A program made the position numbers and the translations under genes. Under the pieces are notes generated by a model. The model did not search any database. It worked only from the letters and a program-made list of their open reading frames with translations, and had not been told where the DNA came from. A stretch of 64,000 nucleotides of DNA from Stercorarius parasiticus. Taxonomy: Eukaryota; Chordata; Aves; Charadriiformes; Stercorariidae. Positions 1 to 13,000 of the stretch are shown here, piece after piece. The DNA is taken from assembly GCA_013396915.1 (NCBI GenBank), contig VWZL01002036.1:62001-126000 (forward strand). Reading direction: 5' to 3'. Every line of letters begins with the position of its first letter. Position 1 is the stretch's first letter.

Positions 1-106
1 CAAATGCATGGAAGCAGGTGTTCTTGTCAAGCACGGCACATACGGAAACAAGCAGGTGTTAAAACTGGATACAAATGGACCTTACACTCACCTGATGGAA
101 TTTTGA
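1..106 (+). CDS. DTD2: D-aminoacyl-tRNA deacylase 2, C-terminal end of last coding exon (partial)
   Basis: Reading from base 2, 34 codons run to a TGA at 104-106. The peptide contains [19 protein letters not shown] and ends in THLMEF, which I recognise as the C-terminus of vertebrate DTD2 (C14orf126), a protein of about 168 residues. DTD2 (also called ATD, Animalia-specific tRNA deacylase) is a cytosolic editing enzyme of the DTD fold that hydrolyses wrongly charged aminoacyl-tRNA, notably Ala on tRNA-Thr. The N-terminal four fifths, including the signature catalytic loops, lie left of the window. It is on the same strand as HEATR5A, upstream of it, as in mammals. Identity rests on recalled family sequence, not on a search. 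Confidence 0.93.
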   Translation, partial: KCMEAGVLVKHGTYGNKQVLKLDTNGPYTHLMEF

Positions 107-116
107 AATAAATAAA
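107..116 (+). terminator. DTD2 polyadenylation signal, two overlapping AATAAA hexamers
   Basis: AATAAA occurs at 107-112 and again at 111-116, starting at the base directly after the DTD2 stop codon. A T/GT-rich stretch follows at about 130-160, as expected downstream of a cleavage site. If used, the 3' UTR would be only about 20-40 nt. Another AATAAA lies at 938-943 and could serve a longer transcript. Confidence 0.6.
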
Positions 117-3100
117 TTATATACAGTACTGGTTTGTAACCATTGTCCTTTTTGTTAATTCCTAAGCATTAATGTACTTAAATGGTTTGGGAGGTACAGT
201 AGAAGAAAGACTTTCGCTCATCCATACTGGTGTTGCCAATCCCATTAAATAGAAGGATGCCTGAGACTGCTTTGCCATAATGAGTATGTGTTTTATGTCC
301 ATATTCATCTGAAGCGTGCTCAAAATAATTGTTAAGATTCATCCAATGAAGATGTATAATTTGGAAGACTTTATTTACAAAAATGGGGCAATGCATACGT
401 TTCTTAATACAAAATAACAACAAAAGTATTACATGTATTAGCTATTGTAAAGTACGCTTGAGGAAGCAAAGTTTATAGATTTTAAAAAAAGAATGCTATA
501 GATGTACTTATTTGTTCCCAGATTTCCTGAGTCAGACCATTCATGTGTTTCTGTTTTCTATCTATAAAATAGCAATGTTTTCTAGCTAACAAATACATTG
601 AAAGCACAAATTCACTGAATTTTTAGCCTTTTAGAGAGTTACTAAATAAGAAAGTCCACCCCCCTCATCCAGAGTGTGTAAAGGGGGGGACACTTGAAGT
701 GGTACAAGGACTAAAGATGGGCTATACAGGGAAGAAAAAGTGAGGCGCGTCTATAAACTGAAGTCAAGGCAGCGCCACCAAATTGCTTTCTTGAAGTTTG
801 CACTCTGAATCTCTTCTGATGTGTTTTGATGGGCTGCTTGCTATAGCTTGGTCTGTGTCCTTGTTACCTTCGTCTTGTTGTCTACTCAGTTCTTTCATAA
901 CACAGCCCCGGGAAAAGGACTGAAATATTCAAATGAAAATAAAAACGGTACGATGTATGCTGCCATCTCATTGTTCCCTCTGCCCCTATTACTTCCTTCC
1001 AGCTCTTTGTCTGTTGAATCTGCCAGGCAGAGACTCCCTTATATTTCTTTTATATAGAGTGATGGCACATTTGGGGCCCCATTCCCAGCTGACCTCCTAT
1101 GCAGTACTGTGATAAACATGATTAACAGATGGTGTTAAGAAGCTATAACGGGAAATTCTGCCTTGTAAGGCAGTAAGAACAGAACAGCTATATTAAAATG
1201 TGGCAAATTAAAAAATGATTCAAGTGTATTCATCCCACGAGTCAAGTTTCTCTTCTACTGCAGCATCATGGGTTTTGAAGTCAGTAATTTAGAAGGGTTC
1301 AAAGTGAAATTAGACAATTTGCAGTAATTATTCAGAATTCCCATTTAAATAATATTTTTTTCTGGAAAAGATGGAAAGAGGAAAGAGGAAAACCTTTTCT
1401 TCTGGAAAAGAGGAAAACCTCGTGGTTAGTGGGAGTGCCAGTTTGTGCAATCTTAAATTGTGGGTCAGTAGTTACAAATATTCTGTCCTTATCTTTATTT
1501 AAAAAAAACACCTAACAGAATGTGTAATCTGCAGCCTCAAACTATGCCACGAGAATCACATTTTTTTAACAGATACAAAGCTCATAGTTTTGACAAGAGA
1601 GTAATGAGATTTTTCAGATTAACATAATGTATGGTTAATAATTATGAAATACCTAAGGATGTTGAATTCCTGGCAATTGTCACTCTCGCAGTTGAAAACA
1701 ACTATTCACACAAATGGCCTGGAAATATTAGCTATGTCCCAAATGACATTTATTCATTAATAATTAACAGTTATGATAGACGCAATATGAGTCATATTCT
1801 AAGTTCTTACTAGCGACAATTAAGATTGTCCTGATGTGAATAACTAATACAAATTCATTATGATCTGTGTGCTTGAAAAACTTTTTTTATTCCTCCTTCT
1901 GTTGGAGACCAAACCCTAAAAAGTGCTGAGTAATACCACTTTTCACTGACCTTACAGAATTGCAGGTATTCGGTATACCTCAAGAATTGATCCTGTGGGG
2001 TATAATACAAAGTCTGCGGGTTTTAATTTTTTCTTTTTTTCCTGGCTCCAGAAAGATCTTTGGCAACCTGACAATTCAGCCTCTATATTTCAAGAACTCC
2101 GCAAATTCTAAGAGGGATGAGCCTCAAAATGTTTAGTGAATACATAAAAACTTACATATATTTCAGTGGGTCTTGGGACAAGACACAACTCTGGAGTTTC
2201 TGTAGAAAGGTGGCATCTTTGTGTATTATCTGCCCATTTCTGATTTGTATATCCATCTTGGGATGCTGATTTCTGCTGTCTTCTGCACCAACGGTTGGCA
2301 GCTTGTTGAATCCTGTGCCCTTTGTACTGTTTTATTTATATCTACTATTGATCCACAATCCATTTACTGAAAAAAGCCATTTCTGAATAACATGATGGAC
2401 CATACTGATGAAAAAATTGATTAAAATTATTTTTTTCTGCCATGAATATAAGCTTAAAACAGATGACCTGACACTGCTTTAAATAGTTTCTATTCTATGA
2501 CTAGACAAAAGCTCAAATAATTATCCTGTGCTATACTTAGAGAATATCTATTGGAAGGTACTTAATATTCCCCGCTTCCTTGAAATAAACTATAAAATCA
2601 GGAGTCATCATTATGCTATTCTAGTGTGGCCTCCAATCCAGCTGTCGCAGTAATTGTTACATGGGGTTTTTGCGACCTTTTTTGCAGGGTGCACACCCAG
2701 TTGTGTGGAAGCTGAGCGCGTGTGGACTATGAACTGTGCTCATAAAACTAACGAGTTGAGGTGCAATTGCTTATTTTCCAGTCAACAGTGTTCCTGCTTC
2801 TTTCCCATGCCCTTTGGGGACATATTTACCTCCGCTGCTCCATACAGTATGCAACATACTGGTATGAATCCAGAATTGGAAGGTAATGAACAGCACGTAG
2901 CCCGGTAATACTAGTGACAATGCTGCAGCTGTATAGCTATGGCTAGTAACAGTCCACAGGCTTTGTCCTGAGTTTACAGGACCTTAGGACGGAGGCTTAT
3001 CACATATGCTTTGTCTGAACTTCCCCTCATCTTCTTGGAGCTTTGATTTTACTTGATTTAGCTGTAACAACAATTTTTCTAATGACAGGAGACTCTGGCT

Positions 3101-6100
3101 AATTTGTTTTACGTTTGCTTTGTATGGTGCAACCACAGCTTTTATGTAGATATTAAAAATAAGTATTTATTCTGTGTAGAATGACAGATTTATGACTCTA
3201 ACATAATGCTACGGAATACAGAAATAAAGACCAGCGACCTCGAGAAGACACCAGCTGCAGTGTAGAGGCGATGGACAAGAAGAGATGGGGCAGAGGCCAG
3301 CACTGAAGACCCCAAGGCTGTAAACAACTTGCCAATGGTCAGATAAAGAAATGCAGACCTAGAGCTGTGCAAAACTAGTCTTAGGAGTAAAAAAGTGAAG
3401 AAAGAACAAGTATCTGAGACAAATAAAATACAAAATACATAGTTGCAGACCAGTTAAGAAAAAGCAAGGTGTAAAAATTAGAAAACATGTAAAAATAACC
3501 TCAGGTGACAGCTATTTCCAAAAGAGGAAAAAGGAGAGTAAGAAGAAGAAACCATAACTGCCAACATCATACTCCTACAGACACAGGACTCTGGAAGCTG
3601 ATGATCCACTGTGCTCCCCCCACCAGCTGGAAGGCACAGGGAGGTGAAAGGGTAAGCACAACACCAGGAGAAGGGGTAAGTACTAGATAGTGCATGCATA
3701 ACGATTTTAACTGTAGGATTATTATTGAGACTTTCTATACAGTTCCTTTATTTTTATTTCCTTTCTTCTTCTGCAAAAATTAGACCTCTATTAATAATAA
3801 TTCTTTGATTAGACTGCTAAGGTTGCAATTATACTAACAATAAATTTTGTGTGACTTTACCCATAGGCTGGGTTTCTTTTTGCCCATAACAAGATTTTGC
3901 ACATTAAGTGCTCCTGCAGACCGTTGCTTCCCCATGTTGAAATGGCACCCACTTGGTGGTGGGCTGCTGGGTATTAGCCAGCCTTTGTGGCATTTTTCAT
4001 CAGGTCCTTTAATGCAGCTGTGATGTCTCATCTCGTTGACCACAAAAGCTGCAAGAAAGTTTCTTTCTTCATTGTGACTCAACGCAACCACTGCTGTTTA
4101 GCCTGTCCTTGAGAACAAAGTCTGTTCCATCAGTCTGAGGCACATACTTGGATTTAAAGCTATGATAACCTGGTGAACCTCAATCTCACCTCTGGTGTAA
4201 AAACAGCTTCTTTGGGGAAGGAGGTATGAATCTTTTAAGCTTCCATTATTTTCTGCTTTTGGATTCCAATAGTCTCTACTTTGCTATACAGCCTCCTTCA
4301 AACACACCTGGTTTCTCTTCTGAAGCTGGAGTGGCAGTAGGCCACGGAGGGCCAGAGCAGTCTCCAGAAATCCACAGGCATTACCTGAGGTCTGCCACCA
4401 AATATGTTGCTGGCTTAATATCTTAACTTCTTTGCATCTCAATTCTCATCTAATAAATGGGTATTGAGGTTTTTTTCAGTGTGTCGATACTGAAGACTGT
4501 ACATTGAACAAAACAGTGATTATCGCCACGTTTAGTGTATTGCACAGCACAGTGAGGCTGGACTCTCCTTGAGATCCACCACCTGCTTTATATTAGAAAT
4601 CAGGATCGTAATTGCTGGACGAGAATCGAAATCAGGGCTGCCTCTTTAATCTCTTTCTTGGGAAAACAGCACCCAAAATTTGAAATTCTCTCTTAAGAAT
4701 TTAATTAATTTGGTATCTCCTATTCCTTCTTATTTTCCTTAAGCTCCTTGAAAGCAACTCAGAATTTGGGAATGCCTACAAGATTCTGCTACCAAAAGTG
4801 CTGTGCAACTACGGTTGAAAAGTAAATGGTATATGTGGGCAAGAGAAAGAAACAGCAGTTAGAGTAGCCTGAATAGTATGAATGTATCCCACATTTTCTA
4901 TTTAAACCAATACTATCTGCTAGTTCAATTACTGCCAGTGTGTGGCTTTGGGCAAAGCAATTTTCTGCTCCACTTTTTCCATCTGTGAGACAAAGAAAGA
5001 GTGAAAACGGGAGGAAAAGAGGTTTAAAACCACTGCTTTTTCCCTCTTTTACTAAAGGCAAGAAATCACTTTTCTTCTTTGTACGTCAGAAGGCAGTACG
5101 CTCTCACCTCTCTTCACCTTTGCTGGAGCTACAGGAGTTTGCCTTTCTCTACCTCCTACCTTAGCTTCTGCCTCACAAATGTGACTTGAGCTAACGTCCA
5201 CCGAGTGCTTTGAGTACCTCAATGAACAGTGTGGTATCACTACAAATAACACCCCATACTATTTCTAAAATAGGAATGACCCAGGCAGCATGGAAAAGCA
5301 AATAAATGGTATTCCTGTTGCACTGTTCTAATTCACACGTATTTATGTGTCTTGTTACTGTGAATTTTAGATTGCTTTCTGTGCACTTTAATTCTATTTG
5401 CCTGTGTTAGTGCCACAATATATGCCCTATTATGTCAGTGCGTATTAAAAATGTGCAAGTAAGGAGCTTAAGGCTATTTAGATGGGCTCCGTTAGAAAAG
5501 AGATTGCAACATAGGTTTTGGATTAACAGCGAAAGCAAAAGATTCTTGGCCTTAATATTCAGTTGGCAATCCATATCTGTATCTCATTACTGTGCAGCTA
5601 ATTCGTGACAGAACACTTTATCCAGGATTCTTCAGGTATTTAATTTAAAAATTTACAAAAGTATATTATTCGTGTTTACCAGTGAAGACTGATCATTTAT
5701 TCACACGTTGAATTGTTTGAGATGTATCTGTCATGGTTTTGATAGAACTCGTTTCCCTTTCTTATTTCCCACTTCCATTTTGGTAGCTGTATCTAATATT
5801 ATCTAGGCCTGCATAATACTTTTATTTACATTTTAGGATTAAAAGTAACAGCAGGACTGTGTAATTGCTTGGCAGGAGTTCAAGCCTTGTATTTTGTGAT
5901 AGTACAAAAAGTGACTGTGTTGGGAATAAAAAGAAGTCTAGCAGTATTTAAGCATGAAATAAAACAATATATTATTTTCGATATTCAATGTGTAAAATAG
6001 AGAGATTCGTAACTAAGGCTTTGCAAAAGCTAGGGCAGACCAAACTGTATTGGATTCTACATACCTCGGGAAGGCAGCTACTGCGGGGACCCGAATGTTT

Positions 6101-8700
6101 AACTTCTGGGATTAGAAGCACTTGCATAGTTACTGTCTCAACCGAGGGAGCGCTGATGGACAGCCATGGATGCTAAGGGCTGCTGCAGTTCTAGAAAAGA
6201 GCATGTTATAATGTTTACAGGCAGATGAATAACCTTATCCAGATTAAAGCCAAATGTAAGTTGCCCGTTACTGAGGGTGTGACTGTCCGCAGAATCACAC
6301 CTTAACGGTCTGACTCTGTACTTAAATGGGTATATTGGCTGTGTAATATAATTGCAAAAATAGAATAAAAAGAAATGTTTAATCTTATAATTAATCTAAA
6401 GACATTCCTTCTTACTGATTTTAAAATATAATGTAATCTGCTTTTGCTTGCTATGTAATTACTTGGGGATGTTCCATCTGCTTTAAATCAGGCCCCTAGT
6501 CCTGCGATTCTTACTCATGCGTAGACAGTCCCACTGAGTTCGAAGGAATACATTCTTTTCTCCTCCTCTAGAGTCACTGAGGATTATAAAGCTGTAAGAA
6601 AGAAAATATGTAGCTCAGAGGCATATGTGACTGTATAGATATTCTACTACGACTGGGATTTGTACGGCAGAACTGATTCATGCTCTAAATCAGTCAACCC
6701 ACTTTACCAAAATAGACTGACTAATGAGAAGACTAATCAGTAGGTTTGTGCATTGCCATTATTTGCCAGTTGCTTATTTTATTAAGTAATTTGCTATTGA
6801 AGCTCAGTCAGGACTAATGGGGAAAGGGGAAATTGAATTAATACATGCTGAATACATTTAATTGTCCTATTTTTGTCTGTTTTAGAACAGAATACTATTA
6901 ACTTTCATGACGATATTTTTTTATTTCAGGTTGAAAAGGGGAAAGATGAATATGGCATGCATTACTGCTGAAGTAGATGCTAATTTGAATCAGTGCACGG
7001 TTAACACACCGTTGACCAATTTAGGGGGAAAAAAAAAGCATATTAAAGAATCGAGGTTAGCTATAAATCCAAGAAATACAGATTCTTACCCTCATGTCGG
7101 CCCTGCTGGCACAAAGCAACCCTAAAGCCAATGTACCCGGAGATGGAAGGAGCATCCTCCATCGGTATCTCTCATTGTTCCAACTGATTTGTACGAGTTG
7201 AGCACTAACACAGCATTACTTAGAGCTGGTATCGTGTATATTGGGGGCTGGGAGAGATCATTCTTTGGAAGAACTGAGCAAGACCGTGTTTCTTACTGAT
7301 GGTGTTTCATCTTGCCCTGTGCTCACGTAACATTCAGCATTAGGAGATACTAATCTTGAGTGGGTATCTGCCTGTTACCACAACAGAGAGTAACGGGCGT
7401 AATAACGATCATAACAGCAATACTCCAAAAATTGTTCTAGATTTGGGTTTATTTCTTTCTGAGCTAAACATGATCAATCCTTCAGAAATATTAACAGGTC
7501 TTTCCGTTACCTTGGGACTGTCAGATAGAGAGCAGCCTTTGTTTTTCTGGAGTTCATTATGGAAAACGCCACAGCACCAACAGTCTCTGAATATAAATTG
7601 TTCAGTTGACCTTTCTCACAAGTTGAATGCCAAACCGCTTTATGCTGAGCAGCAGCAACTCATCTTCTGATGAAAATGAGGTTAACTGAGCAAATAACTC
7701 TTTCCTGGGGGTGTACGTTATTTTCGATACCAGGGGTTAACACCTTTATACCAGCAGGAGTTTGCAGAGTTGTTATCTGTGAAATACATTATGGAAATAG
7801 TTTCCTGCTTCAGGTATGAGGCATTTATGTATTCTTCATTACCACATCCATTGGCAGAGCTTTTTTTATAAAAGGTCATTGCATCAATGCTCCTGTTTCT
7901 TTATCACAGGCGATTCAGTAAAAATGAAACCAGTGTCCATATACGGTAATGCAGCCTGGTGCTCTGCCTCTTGGCATCCATAGCAAAACCTAATCAGGCA
8001 GTTCTGTGTGCACTCTTTGAATTACTCCTCAGTGGTATCATCTACATGACTGAATACAGATGTTCACGTACGCATGTAAACTTTACATGTTGAACCTATC
8101 TGAAGATGAATTACAAGCTTACGTTAAGGGCTAGACACGATTTCGGCTCCTATGCTTATGCATCCCAAGCATTATTCCCTCCCAACGATGGTTTGCACTA
8201 CTTCAAAGAAGATGGCCCCAGAGAACCCACTTTGTGGAGAGGAATCTTAGTTTTCCACTCTGAGGTTGAACCGATGTTGCACTGTGGGAATAAGCAGACA
8301 AAAGATCATCTTTAAGATTTGTTATCTAGTCAAAACCAGTCATTAATTCCAGAAGGCATTACTTCTTCATCAACTTTGTAGCAGCAGCTAGGGTAGCAGA
8401 ATTAAAACAGAACATCTCGGTCCCGCCAAACTAACTTCTTGCTAGCAGAAAATGGACCTGGTATGTGTGTTCCAGTTTGCTCTGCTAGGTATTTGGTAGG
8501 ATGCAATAACAGTCCAGACGTGGCCGGGCATCAGACACAAAACTACAATAAGACTATTGTTTGTTTACTTTTAAGCTAAAAAATGGTTGAGACACATATT
8601 TTTTCCCCTTAGTAAGACAGAAGTTAAACTCTTATGACAGAATTCAGCAAAGAAAATCCCCCCCCCCAGCAGAAATTTTCTCACAAACGGTGAATTCCCT
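117..8700. other. Intergenic region between DTD2 and HEATR5A, no gene seen
   Basis: AT-rich DNA. Short open frames (60-105 codons) occur on both strands, but none resembles a protein I know, none has flanking splice sites that join to another, and their codon use looks random. No CR1 or LTR fragment is recognisable here. A small imperfect duplication is at 1361-1420 and a C homopolymer at about 8657-8666. The first few hundred bases may be alternative DTD2 3' UTR. Confidence 0.7.
1361..1420. repeat. Imperfect local duplication, purine rich
   Basis: TCTGGAAAAG and AGGAAAACCT occur at 1361-1370 and 1386-1395, and again at 1401-1410 and 1411-1420. The first copy carries 15 extra bases between the two blocks. 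It looks like a slippage duplication followed by a deletion. Confidence 0.6.
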
Positions 8701-9161
8701 TAGGAAAATTTCCAAGGGCAGAAGTCACTCCCGACGATGTCGCACCCTCTTTCAGTTGGAGCCGTTAAGTGGCAATAAAAAGCGCAGGTGAAAATGCTGG
8801 AGGAGCCCATGCCTGCCCGTGTCAGTGAGACACAGCGCGACTCCCCGCTCCGTGTGGGTTCAAAGCTTTCCCTGCCGACGCCCACGGGTCACGGCCCCCG
8901 TAAACGCTGGGTTTGGGGAACGGCTGAGAACACACACGGGGGTTTCTGTCACTGGCGCAGCGCTGGGGCCTCTCCTGACAGGGCAGATGGCGGGGTGCCT
9001 GTGGGGCTGAGTGGAAATCAGAAGCCGCGGCAGACTCTGATCAGAACCGGCTACAAATCTCAGCGGAACCAACCGAACCACCTTAAAAAAAAAAGCTATC
9101 TTTAAAAAAAATTAAAAAAAAAAAAATGACCAAGAGGGGTGTTTTTTTGTTGTCGTTTTCG

Positions 9162-9396
9162 NNNNNNNNNNNNNNNNNNNNNNNNNNNNNNNNNNNNNNN
9201 NNNNNNNNNNNNNNNNNNNNNNNNNNNNNNNNNNNNNNNNNNNNNNNNNNNNNNNNNNNNNNNNNNNNNNNNNNNNNNNNNNNNNNNNNNNNNNNNNNNN
9301 NNNNNNNNNNNNNNNNNNNNNNNNNNNNNNNNNNNNNNNNNNNNNNNNNNNNNNNNNNNNNNNNNNNNNNNNNNNNNNNNNNNNNNNNNNNNNNNN
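9162..9396. other. Assembly gap (235 N)
   Basis: A run of 235 N inside the CpG island, flanked on the left by A/T homopolymers (about 9085-9155) and on the right by very GC-rich sequence. A further single N is at 9589. Open frames that run through the N block are artefacts. Confidence 1.
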
Positions 9397-9714
9397 GGGC
9401 TCCCTGCCCGCCCCAGTGGCTGCCGACCCTCGGAGCGACCCCCGGGGCGGTGCCTCCCCTCCCTCCGCCCCCCGGCACCCTACCGCGGCCTTGCTGCTAC
9501 AGCTTCCCCGGGGCCCCGCACTCCCCCGGGGCCTCCCAGGCCCGCGGCGGGCGCTCGATGGCTCCGGGCCCGATTGCACAGCCCTGAGNGAGAGGTTGTG
9601 TGAAGGCGGGTGGAAGGGCCGAGGGGAGCCGGGCAGCTCGCTGAGGGGCGGGGGCGGCCCGAGGCCTGCGCCTGGAAAGTGCTCGATCACCCCCGGAGCC
9701 GGCTGGCTGGCTGG
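9397..9714 (+). other. HEATR5A: Probable 5' untranslated exon 1 of HEATR5A (start unknown)
   Basis: A good splice donor, CTGG|GTGAGT with GT at 9715-9716, lies in the densest part of the CpG island, downstream of the gap. An exon ending there would be the non-coding first exon, with its 5' boundary somewhere in or near the gap; 9397 is only the first sequenced base. No ATG-led frame here can be the HEATR5A start, because the recognisable N-terminus is in the exon at 20850. Inference from donor quality and position; other GT sites in the island are possible. Confidence 0.4.
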
Positions 9715-9763
9715 GTGAGTGAGGCAGAGCCCGGGCGGCTCCCGGGCTCCCGCAGCACCGCCT

Positions 9764-9788
9764 GACCCGACCCGTCCCGTCCCGTCCC
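9764..9788. repeat. Five tandem pentamers GACCC/GTCCC
   Basis: Two copies of GACCC followed by three of GTCCC sit in the CpG island just downstream of the presumed first donor. A short GC-rich microsatellite, likely variable in length. Confidence 0.7.
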
Positions 9789-10040
9789 CGGCCCTGGCGG
9801 GGCGGGTCTCTGTCACTTCCCTGAGGGGAGCAGTGGAGGGTCTTCCCGTGGTGGGGGCGAGGCGAGCCGGCCACACGCGTGGTGCCGTCCGAGTGTGCCC
9901 GTCTGGATGTCACGGTGAGGGGCGGGAGGGCGACTGTGTCCCCACTCCCGCCCGGGTCTGGGGAAAGCGGCGGCGGGGCAGGCGGGATGGGCGTTTGCCT
10001 GGTGCGGGTCGATACCGAGCCTGGGACTGCAGTGACGGGT

Positions 10041-13000
10041 TTGGCATTCACTTGCATTTTGGGGGCTGTTTTCTGTTTTTGTATTTTATTATACATCTTT
10101 TTAATTAAGGATATTTTGGGGGGTAAGGAAGGGTAGCGGTATTGGACGTTCTGCTATGCAGAAATGTTATTGCGTGCTTTTGCAGTTTGAGTTCGTGGCT
10201 GTCCAGGTAGGACAATGAGCAAGTCTGCACCGTGTACCCGGTAAAAACTTTGCACAGGGATGTAAAACCCGTAAAGTTGCATTAGTGTTGACATTTTGGA
10301 ATGAGAGAAAGAGTAGTAAACATCCTAAGTTTAGTTGAAATAAGAGTAAAGTTTATTGAGATGTGGGTGGGAGCGTGATAAGAGGAGAGGAAGACAGATT
10401 AGTAAAGGCGAGTCCAGCTTTGTGCTTCTATATATGAAATTTGATATTTCTGGAGCTTTGGATTCATTATTTGTAGTGTTTAAGTTTGGGTTTTGATTTA
10501 GTAGTATTAAGTATTTATAGTTGTAACCTGAATTGTACTAAACTTTTATTTTGGTTTCCCATGCCAGAAATATTTTCTCTGTCTATGTTTTGGTGTTTTA
10601 CTGCGTGGTATGTAATATTCTCAACTCACGTATGAAATAACAATTGAGACGTAGAAGATAGATTACTTCTGGTTGTGTGCTGAATGAAGTTTGGGTTTCT
10701 TTTCTATTTCCTGATGGTTTGGCACAATGAAAAAGAGGTGGGGGAGGGAGGAAACCAGTTTAATGTTACGCTAAGTCTGGCGATACATTGAAAACTTATG
10801 CTTGATTCTTGAACAGAGGATTGATTTTGTCAGTAAAACATCTGAATTGCTGAGTAGCTCATGATGTTGTATCCCAACATATCAAAAACTTTGTTAATCA
10901 ATGCAGAATGATCTCCTGTTTTAAAATGCAGAACATCCTAATGAGGCAGGAGGTTAGAAGCGCCTTCTTACAAAGCATTTTCAGATTGTGGGATGTTTGT
11001 TCTGTTCAGTTTTTACCATTACAGTTTTTACTGTTTATAAGGAAGCAGAACCTTAGAAAAGACATGAAGTATGTCTACATCTTCATCACAAACCAAAAAC
11101 TCTATGCAGTTACATTTTGTTGAGCTGGTTTGGAGTTTTCTTTGAGGAACAGCCATTTAAAACATCCAGAGAATCAAGCATCACAGTGAGGTATGTCAGC
11201 AATTTATGCCCGGATAGTGGTCTCTGATCTGCCAAACAAGCCTCCTGCAGAGCCTGCACCTGTGAGGGCTTCTGCTGCTGCTGAATTTCTGTGTTGGCAT
11301 GTTTCAGTGTAGTTGAAGTCTAGTCGTAGTACTAGTTAAGCTAGTACTATGATAGCTATAATGATTCTGAGGAAAAATAAGTATACTTTTCCAGGATTTC
11401 AGGATGTGTTCAGCAAAAATTTCCTGTGGTTTAATTTAATGCTAAACTAGACTGGATTCAGCATTTACCTTAATGGCAAATTGGTAGCTAACATGCTGCA
11501 CTTTGGATTATCCATATGCATGTGTATCACCTGCTGTAAGTCAATTTAACATTTTAACAAAGGATTTAATTTCATGGAACTGCTGCCATTGTGACCAAAA
11601 AAACCCTGTCAAAATACTCAGTTTGCTATATTTTGTCTATATTAGGTAAACAATATTGTCTACAACATCGTCAGGAATAAAGCTATGTTCAGACATATAT
11701 TGAAATCTTTGTTAGGATTTGGGTGGATGTTTATACTCCTGTGACTTTTATGCACTTGCCTTGCTATCACATCAGCTTTCAAACCTGCAAAGAAATAAAA
11801 CCAAAGCATTCTATGCATTTTTATTCAGACTGAAGCTAGCTATTGCTTTTTGAAGTTTAGTTAGTCAGATCTGGGGAGGGGGAATCTTTAAAACTCACTT
11901 TGTCAGAATCGGTCTTCCAGATATGATACTGTTTTTCTAACTTTTAGAAGCATTCCTTAATTGTTTTAATGCAGTTTGCCAAGTTGCCTGTAAATAAAAT
12001 GAAGTTCTGAGGTCCCTGTAATGGAGACAAGTTTATCTTTTGACTGAAACTTGCAGAAATGAATATAACTAATATTCAAGAGTTGTGGGTGCTAGGGGGG
12101 ACAGAGTGTACCAGCAGTGTCTGCTGTAGAGCTTAGGAAATGGCTGGTTTTTCTCTCTCAATAAATGAATGTAGCTGATTCTTGGTTTCCTGGAATAGTT
12201 CTTCTCGTGTGGCGACAAAGATTGAAGTAATGATAAGAAACATGAAAGCAAAGTATGTGTACTTTTTAACATGATGAATGAATGTCCTCCAAAATCTGAG
12301 TTTTTAAAAATATCTTGAATGCTTTGCATTGCTAAAACAGCTATTGCGTTTCCAGGCGCGTTTTTCAGGGTATTTTTTTCCTCTAGTTATGTCAAGCTTT
12401 GTCCTCAAAACTTCACAGAAATCATTCAGCATTCCTAGAAGACATTGTCTTGTCATTTCTTTCACACTTCAGCAAATGTATATTGTGTTGTAGTTCGTAT
12501 CAATGTCACCGTTATGTATGAGGGTTGTGGGTGGTCACATTCTTTGTGTGAATATTTTTTAAACCAGCAAGCCCAGAACAAGGTTTCTGATAGATTTCAC
12601 TTAGATCTTTGTTGCTTTTAAGCTTTGTCGCTTTTTCAGATACAGGGCGATTCTTCTGAAACCTGGAAATCAATAATGTCTGATAAGCACTTCACTAGGA
12701 AAACCAGTCCTTTGGAACTGTTCCTGTGGGAGTAAACAAGTACTTTGTATGAGCATCATTGTTCACAAAACATCAAAATACAGCCCTTTTGTTTTGCAAC
12801 ACAGATGAAAGTAGCTGAGAAACTAGCAACAATTCTGTTCGGGCTGCATGGGAATTTGTTCTTTAGCACAGCGTGAAGTGCTATGTGAACACATAGGCAA
12901 GACCTACATGGAAGGTGCAATATATGAAGGATGCACTCGGATTACTTCTTCTAACAAGTACCCGAGTAAATGTTACCAAATTTTCAGTGATAGAATAGAT

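Larger units (their letters stand above)
8725..10040 (+). promoter_or_regulatory. CpG island, likely HEATR5A promoter and transcription start region
   Basis: GC content and CpG density rise sharply from about 8725 and fall again by about 10040, while both flanks are AT-rich. The part right of the gap (9397-10020) is densest, with many CGG/CCG and Sp1-like GGGCGGG boxes (for example near 9645 and 9800) and no TATA box. It lies just upstream of HEATR5A on the same strand and is the only CpG island in the window, so a broad TATA-less housekeeping promoter is the natural reading. The start site cannot be placed because 9162-9396 is unsequenced. Extent and assignment are from inspection. Confidence 0.8.

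Noticed and set aside
7356..7670. 104-codon + strand frame in the intergenic region
   Set aside because: Asn/Gln-rich random-looking protein, no recognised homologue, no promoter or splice context.
9083..9876. Long open frames on both strands across 9083-10108
   Set aside because: They run through the N block or through CpG-rich sequence with few stop codons. No recognisable domain, and they lie in the promoter island.
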